Shown here piece after piece: positions 47,855-55,701 of a DNA stretch of 64,000 nucleotides. The notes beneath the pieces are model-generated. The model saw only the letters and a list, made by a program, of their open reading frames with translations. It had not been told where the DNA came from and ran no database searches. Every line of letters starts with the position of its first letter. Position 1 is the first letter of the stretch. Source of the DNA: Oceanimonas doudoroffii (GTDB lineage: Bacteria > Pseudomonadota > Gammaproteobacteria > Enterobacterales > Aeromonadaceae); contig NZ_NBIM01000005.1 in NCBI RefSeq assembly GCF_002242685.1, positions 1-64,000 of the forward strand, in the 5' to 3' direction. The position numbers and the translations under genes were made by a program.

Positions 47855-48646
47855 ATGGAATTGCTTGCTGTTCTGGCGATGGCATTTTACCTGTTGGCGG
47901 CCTTTGCCTGTGTGCACAACCTGTTTAACCCGCACAATCATGGCCGCCGTTATGGCCTGCTGGCCGCGGTGTTCGCCCTGTTGTTGCACGGCACCTGGCT
48001 GGTCGATACCGTCATTCTGGTGCCGGGCCAGAACCTGAGCATGCTGAATGTGGCCTCACTGGTCAGCCTGATCATTGCCGGCCTGATGTCGCTACTGGTG
48101 ACCCGCTTCAACGTCTGGCTGCTGATGCCGGTGGTCTACGGCTTTGCCTTTCTGTTGCTGGTGGCCGATACCCTGCTGCCGGGTCATTACAGCATGTATC
48201 TGGAAACCCGTCCGGAAGTGGTGGTGCATATCGGCCTGGGGTTGATGTCCTACTCGCTGCTGGTGATCGCCTGCCTGCTGGCCATTTTGCTCGGCTTTCT
48301 CGATCACCGACTGAAAAAACACAAGCTCACCAACCTGCCCGCCATGCCGCCGCTGATGACCCTGGAACGCCACCTGTTCCGGCTGATCTTTGCCGGCGTG
48401 GTATTGCTGACCCTGTCCATCTCCAGCGGCCTGTTCTTTCTGCAGGAAATGTTTGGTCCGGGTAAGGTACACAAGGCGGTACTCACCATTATTGCCTGGT
48501 GTGTGTACGTGGGGCTGCTGTGGGGCCACCACCGTCTGGGCTGGCGTGGCCGCAAGGTGATCTGGACCAGTGTGGCCGGCAGCCTGCTGCTGACCCTGGC
48601 CTATTTCGGCAGTCGCTTCGTGCGGGAAGTCCTGCTCGGTTCTTGA
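47855..48646 (+). CDS. ypjD: YpjD, CcsA/CcmC-like cytochrome-assembly membrane protein
   Basis: A 263-residue membrane protein with about eight helices of the cytochrome c assembly family (CcsA/ResC/CcmC), with conserved His residues (VVHIGLGLMSYSLL, GKVHKAVLTIIAW) of the kind that hold heme. The exact role of YpjD is not settled. It sits between ffh and yfjD, as in E. coli, and is probably co-transcribed with yfjD, 56 bp away. Confidence 0.92.
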   Translation: MELLAVLAMAFYLLAAFACVHNLFNPHNHGRRYGLLAAVFALLLHGTWLVDTVILVPGQNLSMLNVASLVSLIIAGLMSLLVTRFNVWLLMPVVYGFAFLLLVADTLLPGHYSMYLETRPEVVVHIGLGLMSYSLLVIACLLAILLGFLDHRLKKHKLTNLPAMPPLMTLERHLFRLIFAGVVLLTLSISSGLFFLQEMFGPGKVHKAVLTIIAWCVYVGLLWGHHRLGWRGRKVIWTSVAGSLLLTLAYFGSRFVREVLLGS

Positions 48647-48702
48647 CAGGCTTTCGGCAAACTCGTAGAAATTGATCAGGTTTTTTACACAGGACGGTCT
48701 GT

Positions 48703-49971
48703 TTGGACGACATATCGACGGGTGCGCTTACCGGCATCCTGATTGCATTGCTGTTTGTTTCCGCCTTTTTCTCCAGCTCCGAAACCGGCATGATGTCGCT
48801 CAACCGTTACCGGTTGCGGCACCTGGTACAAAGCCGTCACAAGGCCGCCACCCGGGTGGAGCGGCTGCTGTCGCGCCCGGATCGCCTGATTGGCCTTATC
48901 CTTATCGGCAACAACCTGGTCAACATTCTGGCCTCGGCCATCGCCACCCTGCTGGCCATTCGGCTGTTTGGTGACTATGGCGTGGCCGTGGCCACCATAG
49001 GCCTGACCCTGGCGGTGCTGATCTTTTCGGAAGTCACCCCCAAGACCCTGGCCGCGCTCTATCCGGAAAAGGTTGCCTTTCCCGCCTCCATTATTCTGCG
49101 GCCGCTGATGGTGCTGCTCTATCCGGCGGTGTGGGCCATCAACGCCATTTCCAACGGCCTGCTGGCGTTGTTCCGTATCAATCCTCAGGGCGGGGAAGAC
49201 ACCGCCATCAGCTCGGAAGAATTGCGCACCATCGTCAACGAGGCCGGCGCCCTGATCCCCAGGCGCCACCAGGACATGCTGGTGTCGATCCTGGACCTGG
49301 AAAAGGTGACGGTGGACGACATCATGGTTCCGCGCAACGAAATCTACGGCATCGACATCACCCAGGACTGGAAGAGCATCAACCGCCGCCTGTTGCAGAG
49401 CCCGCATACCAAGGTGCTGCTGTACCGGGACAACATCGACGACGCCCTGGGCTTTATTCACGCCCGGGACGCCCTGCGCCTGCTGGGCCGGGAAGAGCTG
49501 AGTAAGCCCAGCCTGATGCGGGCGGCGCGGGAGGTGTATTTCATTCCCGAGGCCACCCCCCTGAACGTGCAGCTGCTCAAGTTTCAGCGCAACAAGGAAC
49601 GCATCGGTCTTATCGTCGACGAATACGGCGATATTCAGGGCCTAATCACCCTGGATGACATTCTGGAAGAGATTGTGGGTGACTTCACCACCACCATCAG
49701 CCCTACCCTGAGCGACGAGATCAAGCCCCAGGACGATGGCTCCTACCTGATTGAAGGCTCGGCCAGCATTCGGGATCTGAACAAGGAGCTGAACTGGAAT
49801 CTCCCCACCGACGGCCCCCGTTCCCTTAACGGCCTGATACTGGAATACCTGGAAGACATTCCCGAGGCCAATATCGGCCTAAGGGTGGCGGGCTATCCGA
49901 TTGAAATTCTGGAAGTGGAAAATAACGTGATCAAGCAGGTACGGGTGCAACCGAGTTACTACCAGCCCTGA
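48703..49971 (+). CDS. yfjD: CorC/HlyC-family transporter YfjD (DUF21 plus CBS domains)
   Basis: A 422-residue CNNM/CorC-type protein. A DUF21 membrane domain (about 1-180, with SAFFSSSETGMMSLNRYRLRHL) is followed by a CBS pair (about 200-330, VTVDDIMVPRNEI, IGLIVDEYGDIQGLITLDDILEEIVGD) and a CorC_HlyC domain. The family is linked to Mg2+ or Co2+ efflux and resistance. The start is TTG (48703), with AGGA about 8 nt upstream, and the N-terminus fits homologues. Confidence 0.93.
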   Translation: MDDISTGALTGILIALLFVSAFFSSSETGMMSLNRYRLRHLVQSRHKAATRVERLLSRPDRLIGLILIGNNLVNILASAIATLLAIRLFGDYGVAVATIGLTLAVLIFSEVTPKTLAALYPEKVAFPASIILRPLMVLLYPAVWAINAISNGLLALFRINPQGGEDTAISSEELRTIVNEAGALIPRRHQDMLVSILDLEKVTVDDIMVPRNEIYGIDITQDWKSINRRLLQSPHTKVLLYRDNIDDALGFIHARDALRLLGREELSKPSLMRAAREVYFIPEATPLNVQLLKFQRNKERIGLIVDEYGDIQGLITLDDILEEIVGDFTTTISPTLSDEIKPQDDGSYLIEGSASIRDLNKELNWNLPTDGPRSLNGLILEYLEDIPEANIGLRVAGYPIEILEVENNVIKQVRVQPSYYQP

Positions 49972-49980
49972 GCCTGCGGC

Positions 49981-50442
49981 TCAGGCGGCCGGCTCACCGG
50001 GCCGGCGGTCCGCTTCCAGTGTACTGAAGATCACCATCAGCTCCTTGCGGTTATCGACCAGATCCGCCAGGGTGTAGCCTTCCATCACCTGCAAAAAGGC
50101 TTCCATGGCCTCGGCCAGGGCATCGCGCAGCCGGCAGGCCGGCACCAGCGGGCAGGCCGGACTGCCACAGTCAATGCCCCTGAGATTGTGCTCCAGCAGC
50201 CGAATGACCTTGCCCGCATTGATGTCCCTGGGCGCGCGCGCCAGCCGAATGCCGCCGTTTTTGCCCCGCAACGCCTCCACATACCCTTCCCGGGCCAGCT
50301 GATTGATCACCTTGACCATATGGTTGCGGGACACATCATAGAGCGCCGATACCCTGGCCACGCTGGTGAGTTCTCCCCTTGGCAGGGTAGCCAGGTACAT
50401 CAGGGCCCGCAGGCCAAAATCGGTATAGGTGGTCAGCTTCAT
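49981..50442 (-). CDS. nsrR: nitric-oxide-sensing Rrf2 repressor NsrR
   Basis: Iron-sulfur Rrf2-family repressor of NO-detoxification genes such as hmp. The 153 residues have an N-terminal winged helix (TTYTDFGLRALMYLATLP, VSRNHMVKVINQLA) and the three cluster cysteines C92, C97 and C103 in DCGSPACPLVPACRL, the NsrR pattern rather than the IscR one. An odd palindrome overlaps its likely -35, so autoregulation is plausible. No hmp or nor gene is in the window. Confidence 0.92.
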   Translation of the reverse strand: MKLTTYTDFGLRALMYLATLPRGELTSVARVSALYDVSRNHMVKVINQLAREGYVEALRGKNGGIRLARAPRDINAGKVIRLLEHNLRGIDCGSPACPLVPACRLRDALAEAMEAFLQVMEGYTLADLVDNRKELMVIFSTLEADRRPGEPAA

Positions 50443-50477
50443 GGTCGAGTCCGAATTCAGGGGGCGAATATATATAC

Positions 50478-50515
50478 ATGATACACATTCATGGACCGGC
50501 TGACATTAAATGTCA
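50478..50515 (-). promoter_or_regulatory. nsrR promoter with overlapping palindromic operator
   Basis: On the minus strand TATCAT (50478-50483) is 17 bp from ATGTCA (50501-50506). The 15-bp palindrome TGACATTAAATGTCA (50501-50515, perfect except for the central base) covers the -35. A dimeric regulator bound here would block the promoter. NsrR itself is the obvious candidate, but the palindrome does not fully match the known NsrR site. Confidence 0.55.
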
Positions 50516-50526
50516 TGACGCCCGGC

Positions 50527-51177
50527 TCAGTACAGCAACTGGGCCTCCAGCTCCCGCACTCGGGCCGGCGGCATGCGTTTGGCGAGCCCCGCACTCAGTT
50601 GCTCGGCCCGACGGTATTTGCCCTGATCGTCGGTCACGATTTGTTTCAGCCAGAGGTAGGCCTGAGGATAATCTAGCGGGCTGCCGGCCCCCTCCAGCAG
50701 CCAGGCAGCCCAGATGAACTGGGCCTTTTCAAAGCCCAGGCTGGCGGCTTCCTGCATCAGGGGCGCTGCCCGTCCCCGGTTTTGTTGTACCAGGGTGCCT
50801 TCATAATAGTAACGGCCCAGTTGCTCCAACGCCGCCGGCAGGCCCTGACGAGCCGCCGCCCACATCATGTCGATGCCCCGGCGCGGCTCCGAGGGCACAC
50901 ACACTCCCCAGGCCAGCATGTCGCCCCACAGAAACTGGTAGGACGGCAGCCGTAACACCTCGGCCCTGGCCTCAATGTCCTGTACCAGCTGGCAGTCGTC
51001 CTGATCCCGCACCCGCTGCAGATGGCGATTGTGGTTGATCAGGGTGATCAGCTCGCTTTCCTCGTACAGGGGCACGGCCTGAAGCGCGTGCAGCTCGGTG
51101 GCAGCGGCCGCAGGTACGGCTTCCTCGGCAGTGACCGACAGGCAGCCACACAACAGCAACAGGGGCAAATATTTCAT
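50527..51177 (-). CDS. motX: sodium-driven flagellar motor protein MotX
   Basis: MotX forms the periplasmic T ring, with MotY, that holds PomAB stators of Na+-driven polar flagella. The 216-residue protein has a signal peptide (MKYLPLLLLCGCLSVTAEE) and the MotX blocks DDCQLVQDIEARA, SYQFLWGDMLAWGVC and LPAALEQLGRYYYEGTLVQQ, built on Sel1-like repeats. The LLCGC stretch also resembles a lipobox, so lipidation is possible. No other flagellar gene is in the window. Confidence 0.9.
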   Translation of the reverse strand: MKYLPLLLLCGCLSVTAEEAVPAAAATELHALQAVPLYEESELITLINHNRHLQRVRDQDDCQLVQDIEARAEVLRLPSYQFLWGDMLAWGVCVPSEPRRGIDMMWAAARQGLPAALEQLGRYYYEGTLVQQNRGRAAPLMQEAASLGFEKAQFIWAAWLLEGAGSPLDYPQAYLWLKQIVTDDQGKYRRAEQLSAGLAKRMPPARVRELEAQLLY

Positions 51178-51231
51178 GGCACCTCCTCTCTCTGGCGGTT
51201 ATCGGCCGGCAGTGCCAAAGATTGAGCGAAA

Positions 51232-52035
51232 TCAGGCCTCGCCGCGCTTAACCCGGTTCCAGTAGCCGTCCAACTCCTCCAGGGAGCAATCTCGGCTGCT
51301 CCTGCCATCGGCGGCAAGCAGCTGCTCCACGCCACGAAAGCGGCGCTCGAACTTGTCGTTGGCACGGCGCAACACACTTTCAGGCTCCTGCTTGAGGTGG
51401 CGTACCAGGTTGACGGTGGCAAACAGCAGATCCCCCAGCTCGTCGGCGATGCGATCCGCATCGTGCTCGGGCCGGTTCACTTCCTCCATCACCTCGTCCA
51501 GCTCTTCCCGAATCTTGTCTACCACCGGTGGCAGCTCGCGCCAGTCAAAGCCCACGGCGGCGCAGCGCTTTTGCATTTTGTGGGCCCGGGTTAGCGCCGG
51601 CAGCGCCAGGGGAATGTCGTCGAGGGCACTGGTGGCCGAGGCATCTCGTTCCTTGCGCTCTGCGGCCTTGGTGGCTTCCCAGTTGGCCTTGATGGCGGCC
51701 TCGTCGTCAAAACGGGCCTGACCAAACACATGGGGATGGCGGCTGACCAGCTTCTCGCTGACCGCCTGCACCACATCGGCAAAATTGAAGCGGGCCTGCT
51801 CTTCCCCCAGACGGGCGTAAAACACCACCTGAAACAGCAGGTCACCGAGCTCGCCGGGCAGCTCCTCCCAGGCCTGGCGGGCAATGGTGTCGGCCACCTC
51901 ATAGGCTTCTTCCAGGGTGTGCGGCACTATGCTGGCGAAGTCTTGCTTCAGATCCCAGGGGCAGCCACTTTCCGGATCCCTGAGCGCCGCCATTATGGTC
52001 AGCAGATCGGCCAGCGAATATTGATGTTGTTCCAT
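51232..52035 (-). CDS. mazG: nucleoside triphosphate pyrophosphohydrolase MazG
   Basis: Hydrolyses NTPs and dNTPs to monophosphates; E. coli MazG also affects ppGpp levels. The 267 residues contain two MazG domains, the first with LEEAYEVADTI and GELGDLLFQVVFYARLGEE and the second with EEVNRPEHDADRIADELGDLL-type acidic motifs that bind Mg2+. It lies 49 bp downstream of relA, as in E. coli. Confidence 0.96.
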   Translation of the reverse strand: MEQHQYSLADLLTIMAALRDPESGCPWDLKQDFASIVPHTLEEAYEVADTIARQAWEELPGELGDLLFQVVFYARLGEEQARFNFADVVQAVSEKLVSRHPHVFGQARFDDEAAIKANWEATKAAERKERDASATSALDDIPLALPALTRAHKMQKRCAAVGFDWRELPPVVDKIREELDEVMEEVNRPEHDADRIADELGDLLFATVNLVRHLKQEPESVLRRANDKFERRFRGVEQLLAADGRSSRDCSLEELDGYWNRVKRGEA

Positions 52036-52084
52036 GCGTTTCCCTTAAAAATGTGCGCCGGTGCCGGCTGGGTGAAGCCGGCCC

Positions 52085-54298
52085 CTACAGTCGCCGGGCT
52101 TCCAGAATATCCGGCAACTGGCTGATTCGGGCCAGGGTGCGGCTCAGGGTATCGATATTGTAGACTTCCAGCTCCATGTCGATGGTGGCGGTCTGCTGCC
52201 GGCGGTTGGAGCGACTGTTGACTCCCATCACATTGATTTTTTCATTGGCCAGTATGGTGGTGATGTCGCGCAGCAGGCCGGAACGATCATTGGCCACCAC
52301 TCGCATGGTCAGCTGGTAACCGCCGCCGTTGTCTTCGCCCCACACCGCTTCCACCATGCGCTCCGGGTGCTGGGCGGCCAGCTCCTTGAGCTGGTCGCAG
52401 TCGGCCCTGTGTATCGAAATGCCCCGCCCCTGGGTAATAAAGCCGATGATCTCGTCCCCGGGAATGGGCTGGCAACAACGGGCGGTATTGGTGAGCAGGT
52501 TGCCCACCCCCTGCACCACAATGTGGCCCCGCGGCTTGTTGTCCTGGGGCTTTTTCGCCGCCTTTTGTTCCAGCTCCCGCAGCACCTGCTCGTCCTGCTC
52601 GGCGCTGGTGGGCTTGTTGTGCTGGCTTTGCAGGTGGTTGAGCAACTGGTTGATGCGCAGGTCGCCGCCCCCCAGGCCCGCCAGCAGATCGTCCAGGCTG
52701 GTGACATTGAAGCGCTCCAGCGCCTTTTTGTCGACCTGGGAGAAGGTCAGCCCCAGCCGTTCCAGCTCCTTGTCGAGCAGCTCGCGACCGGCATGAATGT
52801 TCTTGTCCCTGTCCTGCTTCTTGAACCAGGTCGCCACCTTGGAGCGGGCCCGGCTGGTGCGCAGAAAACCCTGGCTGGGGTTCATCCAGTCACGGCTGGG
52901 GTTGGGTTGCTTCTGGGTAATGATTTCAACCTGATCGCCGGTCTGCAGCTGATAGGTAAAAGGCACGATGCGGCCGTCGACCTTGGCACCGATGCAACGA
53001 TGCCCGACCTGGCTGTGCACATAGTAGGCAAAGTCGAGGGGGGTGGCGCCGGCGGGCATGTCGACCACGTCCCCCCTGGGAGTGAACACATAGACCCTGT
53101 CTTCAAACACCTGGCTGCGCAGTTCGTCCACCAGGGAGCCGCTTTCGGCCATGTCTTCCTGCCAGGCCAGCAGTTTTCTGAGCCAGGCGATCTTTTCCTC
53201 GTAGCCGCCCTGCTTGCCGCCGGCGGCGCCTTCCTTGTATTTCCAGTGGGCCGCCACGCCCAGCTCGGCATCCTGGTGCATCTGCTCGGTGCGGATCTGA
53301 ATTTCCACGGTTTTGCCTTCCGGCCCCAGCACCACGGTATGAATGGACTGATAGCCGTTGGGTTTGGGATTGGCGACATAGTCGTCGAATTCCCGCGGAA
53401 TGTGGCGCCACTGGGTGTGCACTATGCCCAAGGCCGCATAGCAGTCCTGCAGCCGGTGGGTCACCACCCGCACCGCGCGCACGTCGAACAGCTCGTCGAA
53501 GTCGAGGTTCTTCTTCTGCATTTTGCGCCAGATGCTGTAGATGTGCTTGGGCCGGCCATAGACCTCGGCCTCGACCCCGGCCTCATGCAGGGCATGGCGC
53601 AGGCTGGCAACAAAGTCGCTGATATAGGCTTCCCGCGCCAGCCGTTTTTCGTCCAGCAGCCGGGCAATGCGCTTATAGGTGTCCGGGTGCAGATAACGGA
53701 ACGACAGGTCTTCCAGCTCCCATTTGAGCTGGCCGATGCCCAGCCGGTTGGCCAGGGGCGCGTAGATGTTGGCGATTTCCTTGGCTACCAGCACGCGGGT
53801 TTCTTCGTCGGCGCCCTTGACCTCACGCAGGCAGGTGATGCGCTCGGCCAGCTTGATCACCACGGCACGCACGTCTTCCACCATGGCCAGCAGCATGCGC
53901 CGTACCTTGTCGACCTGGGCTTCGTTGTCCTTGTCGCCGTGCAGGTGCTGCAGGGAGCGAATGGCTTCCATGTCGGCCACCCCCTGCAGCAGCCGCGCAA
54001 TGTCATCGCCAAAGTCTTCCCGCACCCGTTCGCCGCCGAGCGCGCCGTATTCATGAAAGGGATAGAGCAGTGCGGATTTTAGGGTGTCGGTGTCCATGCT
54101 CAGGGTCAGCAGAATGCCGACCATTTCTACTCCCTGGGCCTGCAACCGGGTACAGGCCTGCTCACACAGCTCCAGTCGCTGGCAGTATTCATAAACCGCT
54201 TTCAGCCGCGTCCGCTCATTGGCGTCCAGCGGCAGCCCCTCGGCCCACTCCTGCAGGCAAAAGGTCGACTTGAGATGGGTATCGCGCACGGCAACCAT
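52085..54298 (-). CDS. relA: ppGpp synthetase I RelA
   Basis: Ribosome-bound (p)ppGpp synthetase that senses uncharged tRNA. The 737 residues comprise a degenerate hydrolase-like N-terminal domain, the synthetase domain (GRPKHIYSIWRKMQKK, FDELFDVRAVRVV, near 240-280), a TGS domain (VFTPRGDVVDMPAGATPLDFAY) and a C-terminal ACT domain. The rRNA P1 promoter and rpsP promoter in this window have the GC-rich discriminators that ppGpp represses. It lies 9 bp from rlmD. Confidence 0.97.
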   Translation of the reverse strand: MVAVRDTHLKSTFCLQEWAEGLPLDANERTRLKAVYEYCQRLELCEQACTRLQAQGVEMVGILLTLSMDTDTLKSALLYPFHEYGALGGERVREDFGDDIARLLQGVADMEAIRSLQHLHGDKDNEAQVDKVRRMLLAMVEDVRAVVIKLAERITCLREVKGADEETRVLVAKEIANIYAPLANRLGIGQLKWELEDLSFRYLHPDTYKRIARLLDEKRLAREAYISDFVASLRHALHEAGVEAEVYGRPKHIYSIWRKMQKKNLDFDELFDVRAVRVVTHRLQDCYAALGIVHTQWRHIPREFDDYVANPKPNGYQSIHTVVLGPEGKTVEIQIRTEQMHQDAELGVAAHWKYKEGAAGGKQGGYEEKIAWLRKLLAWQEDMAESGSLVDELRSQVFEDRVYVFTPRGDVVDMPAGATPLDFAYYVHSQVGHRCIGAKVDGRIVPFTYQLQTGDQVEIITQKQPNPSRDWMNPSQGFLRTSRARSKVATWFKKQDRDKNIHAGRELLDKELERLGLTFSQVDKKALERFNVTSLDDLLAGLGGGDLRINQLLNHLQSQHNKPTSAEQDEQVLRELEQKAAKKPQDNKPRGHIVVQGVGNLLTNTARCCQPIPGDEIIGFITQGRGISIHRADCDQLKELAAQHPERMVEAVWGEDNGGGYQLTMRVVANDRSGLLRDITTILANEKINVMGVNSRSNRRQQTATIDMELEVYNIDTLSRTLARISQLPDILEARRL

Positions 54299-54307
54299 AA
54301 ATGTCCC

Positions 54308-55621
54308 TTAACTGAGTTCAAACAAGGCCATCGCCTCACAGTGTGCGGTGTGGGGGAACATGTCGATCAACCCCAGCCGCGTGATGCGATAGCCGGCGGC
54401 CAGCAGCACTTCACTGTCCCGGGCCAGGGTGGCCGGATTGCACGAGACATACAACAGCCGCTGTGGTGCGAGTTTTGCCAGGTAGGGCATGACCCGTTCG
54501 GCACCAGCCCGGCCCGGATCGATCAACACGCGGTCAAAGCCTTCCGCCGCCCAGGGCTCGCCGGTAAAGTCGGCGGCCAGATCGGCCCGGTAGAAGCGGG
54601 CCGCTGTCAGCCGGTTGTCTTCGGCATTACCCCTGGCCTGCTCCACCATTTCCATGACCCCTTCCACGCCCACCACAGGATGGCCGGCGGCGGCCAGGGG
54701 CAGGCTGAAATTGCCCACGCCACAGAACAGATCCAGCACCGGCTGGCCAGGATTCGGGGCCAGCCAGTCAATGGCCTGGTGCACCATGCCCTCATTAAGG
54801 GCACCGTTGACCTGAATAAAGTCCCCAGGCGTAAACGACACCCTTACATTATCTACCTGATAATAAAGCGAAAATGGAACATGTAAAGGGCGTCGCTTGG
54901 TATCATCTTGCAAAAACAGCGCCAGGTTTTGCTGCTGGGCAAAGGCCAGCAGCGCATCCAGATCCGTTGCCGACAGGCTGTCCTTGTGGCGCAGCAGCAG
55001 GGCCACTCCTTCTTCGGCATCGTACAGCTCCAGGTGCCCGAGCAGACGCTGGCCCTGCAGCCGGTTCAGCAGCTGCCGCAGCGGCTCCACCAGGGCCGAC
55101 AGCGCCGGTCTGAGCACGCCGCAGCGGGACACCTCTACCAACTCGTGAGACTGGGAGCGACGAAAGCCCAGGGCCACGCCCTTGCCGTCGCGGCGAATGG
55201 CCAGCCGCGCCACCCGGCGGTAGCCTTCACCGGCGCCCTGCAGCCACTCCGGCTCGGGCAGATCGGCCATACCGTGGCGGCCAAACAGCTGCTGCACCGC
55301 CCGTTGTTTCAGTTCCCGCTGCAGGGCAAGGGGCGCATGCTGCAGGTTGCAGCCGCCGCAGTCGAAAACATGGGAGCAAAAGGGCTTGACCCGATCGGGT
55401 GAGGCCTTGAGGACCTTGAGCAGGGTGGCGGTGGCGTAGCGGCTGTTCTGGGCGGTGAGCCTGACCCGCACCTGCTCGCCGGCCAGGACACCGGCCACAA
55501 ACAATGGCTTGCCGCCGTGGCGGGCCACGCCCATGCCGTGACCATTGAGTTCCAGAATCTGCACATCCAGCGGCACTTTCGCCGGCGTCGCGGGCTTTTT
55601 AACCTTGAAGAACTGAACCAT
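54308..55621 (-). CDS. rlmD: 23S rRNA (uracil-1939-C5)-methyltransferase RlmD
   Basis: SAM-dependent enzyme that makes m5U1939 in 23S rRNA. The 437 residues have a TRAM domain (about 10-75), the 4Fe-4S cysteines C82, C88 and C91 (CSHVFDCGGC) with a fourth near 167, the SAM site LDLFCGVGNFSLPLA and the catalytic cysteine motif SCNPATLARD. It is divergent from barA and precedes relA, as in E. coli. Confidence 0.96.
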   Translation of the reverse strand: MVQFFKVKKPATPAKVPLDVQILELNGHGMGVARHGGKPLFVAGVLAGEQVRVRLTAQNSRYATATLLKVLKASPDRVKPFCSHVFDCGGCNLQHAPLALQRELKQRAVQQLFGRHGMADLPEPEWLQGAGEGYRRVARLAIRRDGKGVALGFRRSQSHELVEVSRCGVLRPALSALVEPLRQLLNRLQGQRLLGHLELYDAEEGVALLLRHKDSLSATDLDALLAFAQQQNLALFLQDDTKRRPLHVPFSLYYQVDNVRVSFTPGDFIQVNGALNEGMVHQAIDWLAPNPGQPVLDLFCGVGNFSLPLAAAGHPVVGVEGVMEMVEQARGNAEDNRLTAARFYRADLAADFTGEPWAAEGFDRVLIDPGRAGAERVMPYLAKLAPQRLLYVSCNPATLARDSEVLLAAGYRITRLGLIDMFPHTAHCEAMALFELS

Positions 55622-55701
55622 AAAACGTGGAGCCCTCGAACCGGCTATGTCATCATAAGTCTACTGTTTACCGAATGCGCATTGTCCCACATAAGCCTAC
55701 T

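Noticed and set aside
52367..54082. 571-codon open frame antisense to relA
   Set aside because: Shadow of relA with no independent evidence.
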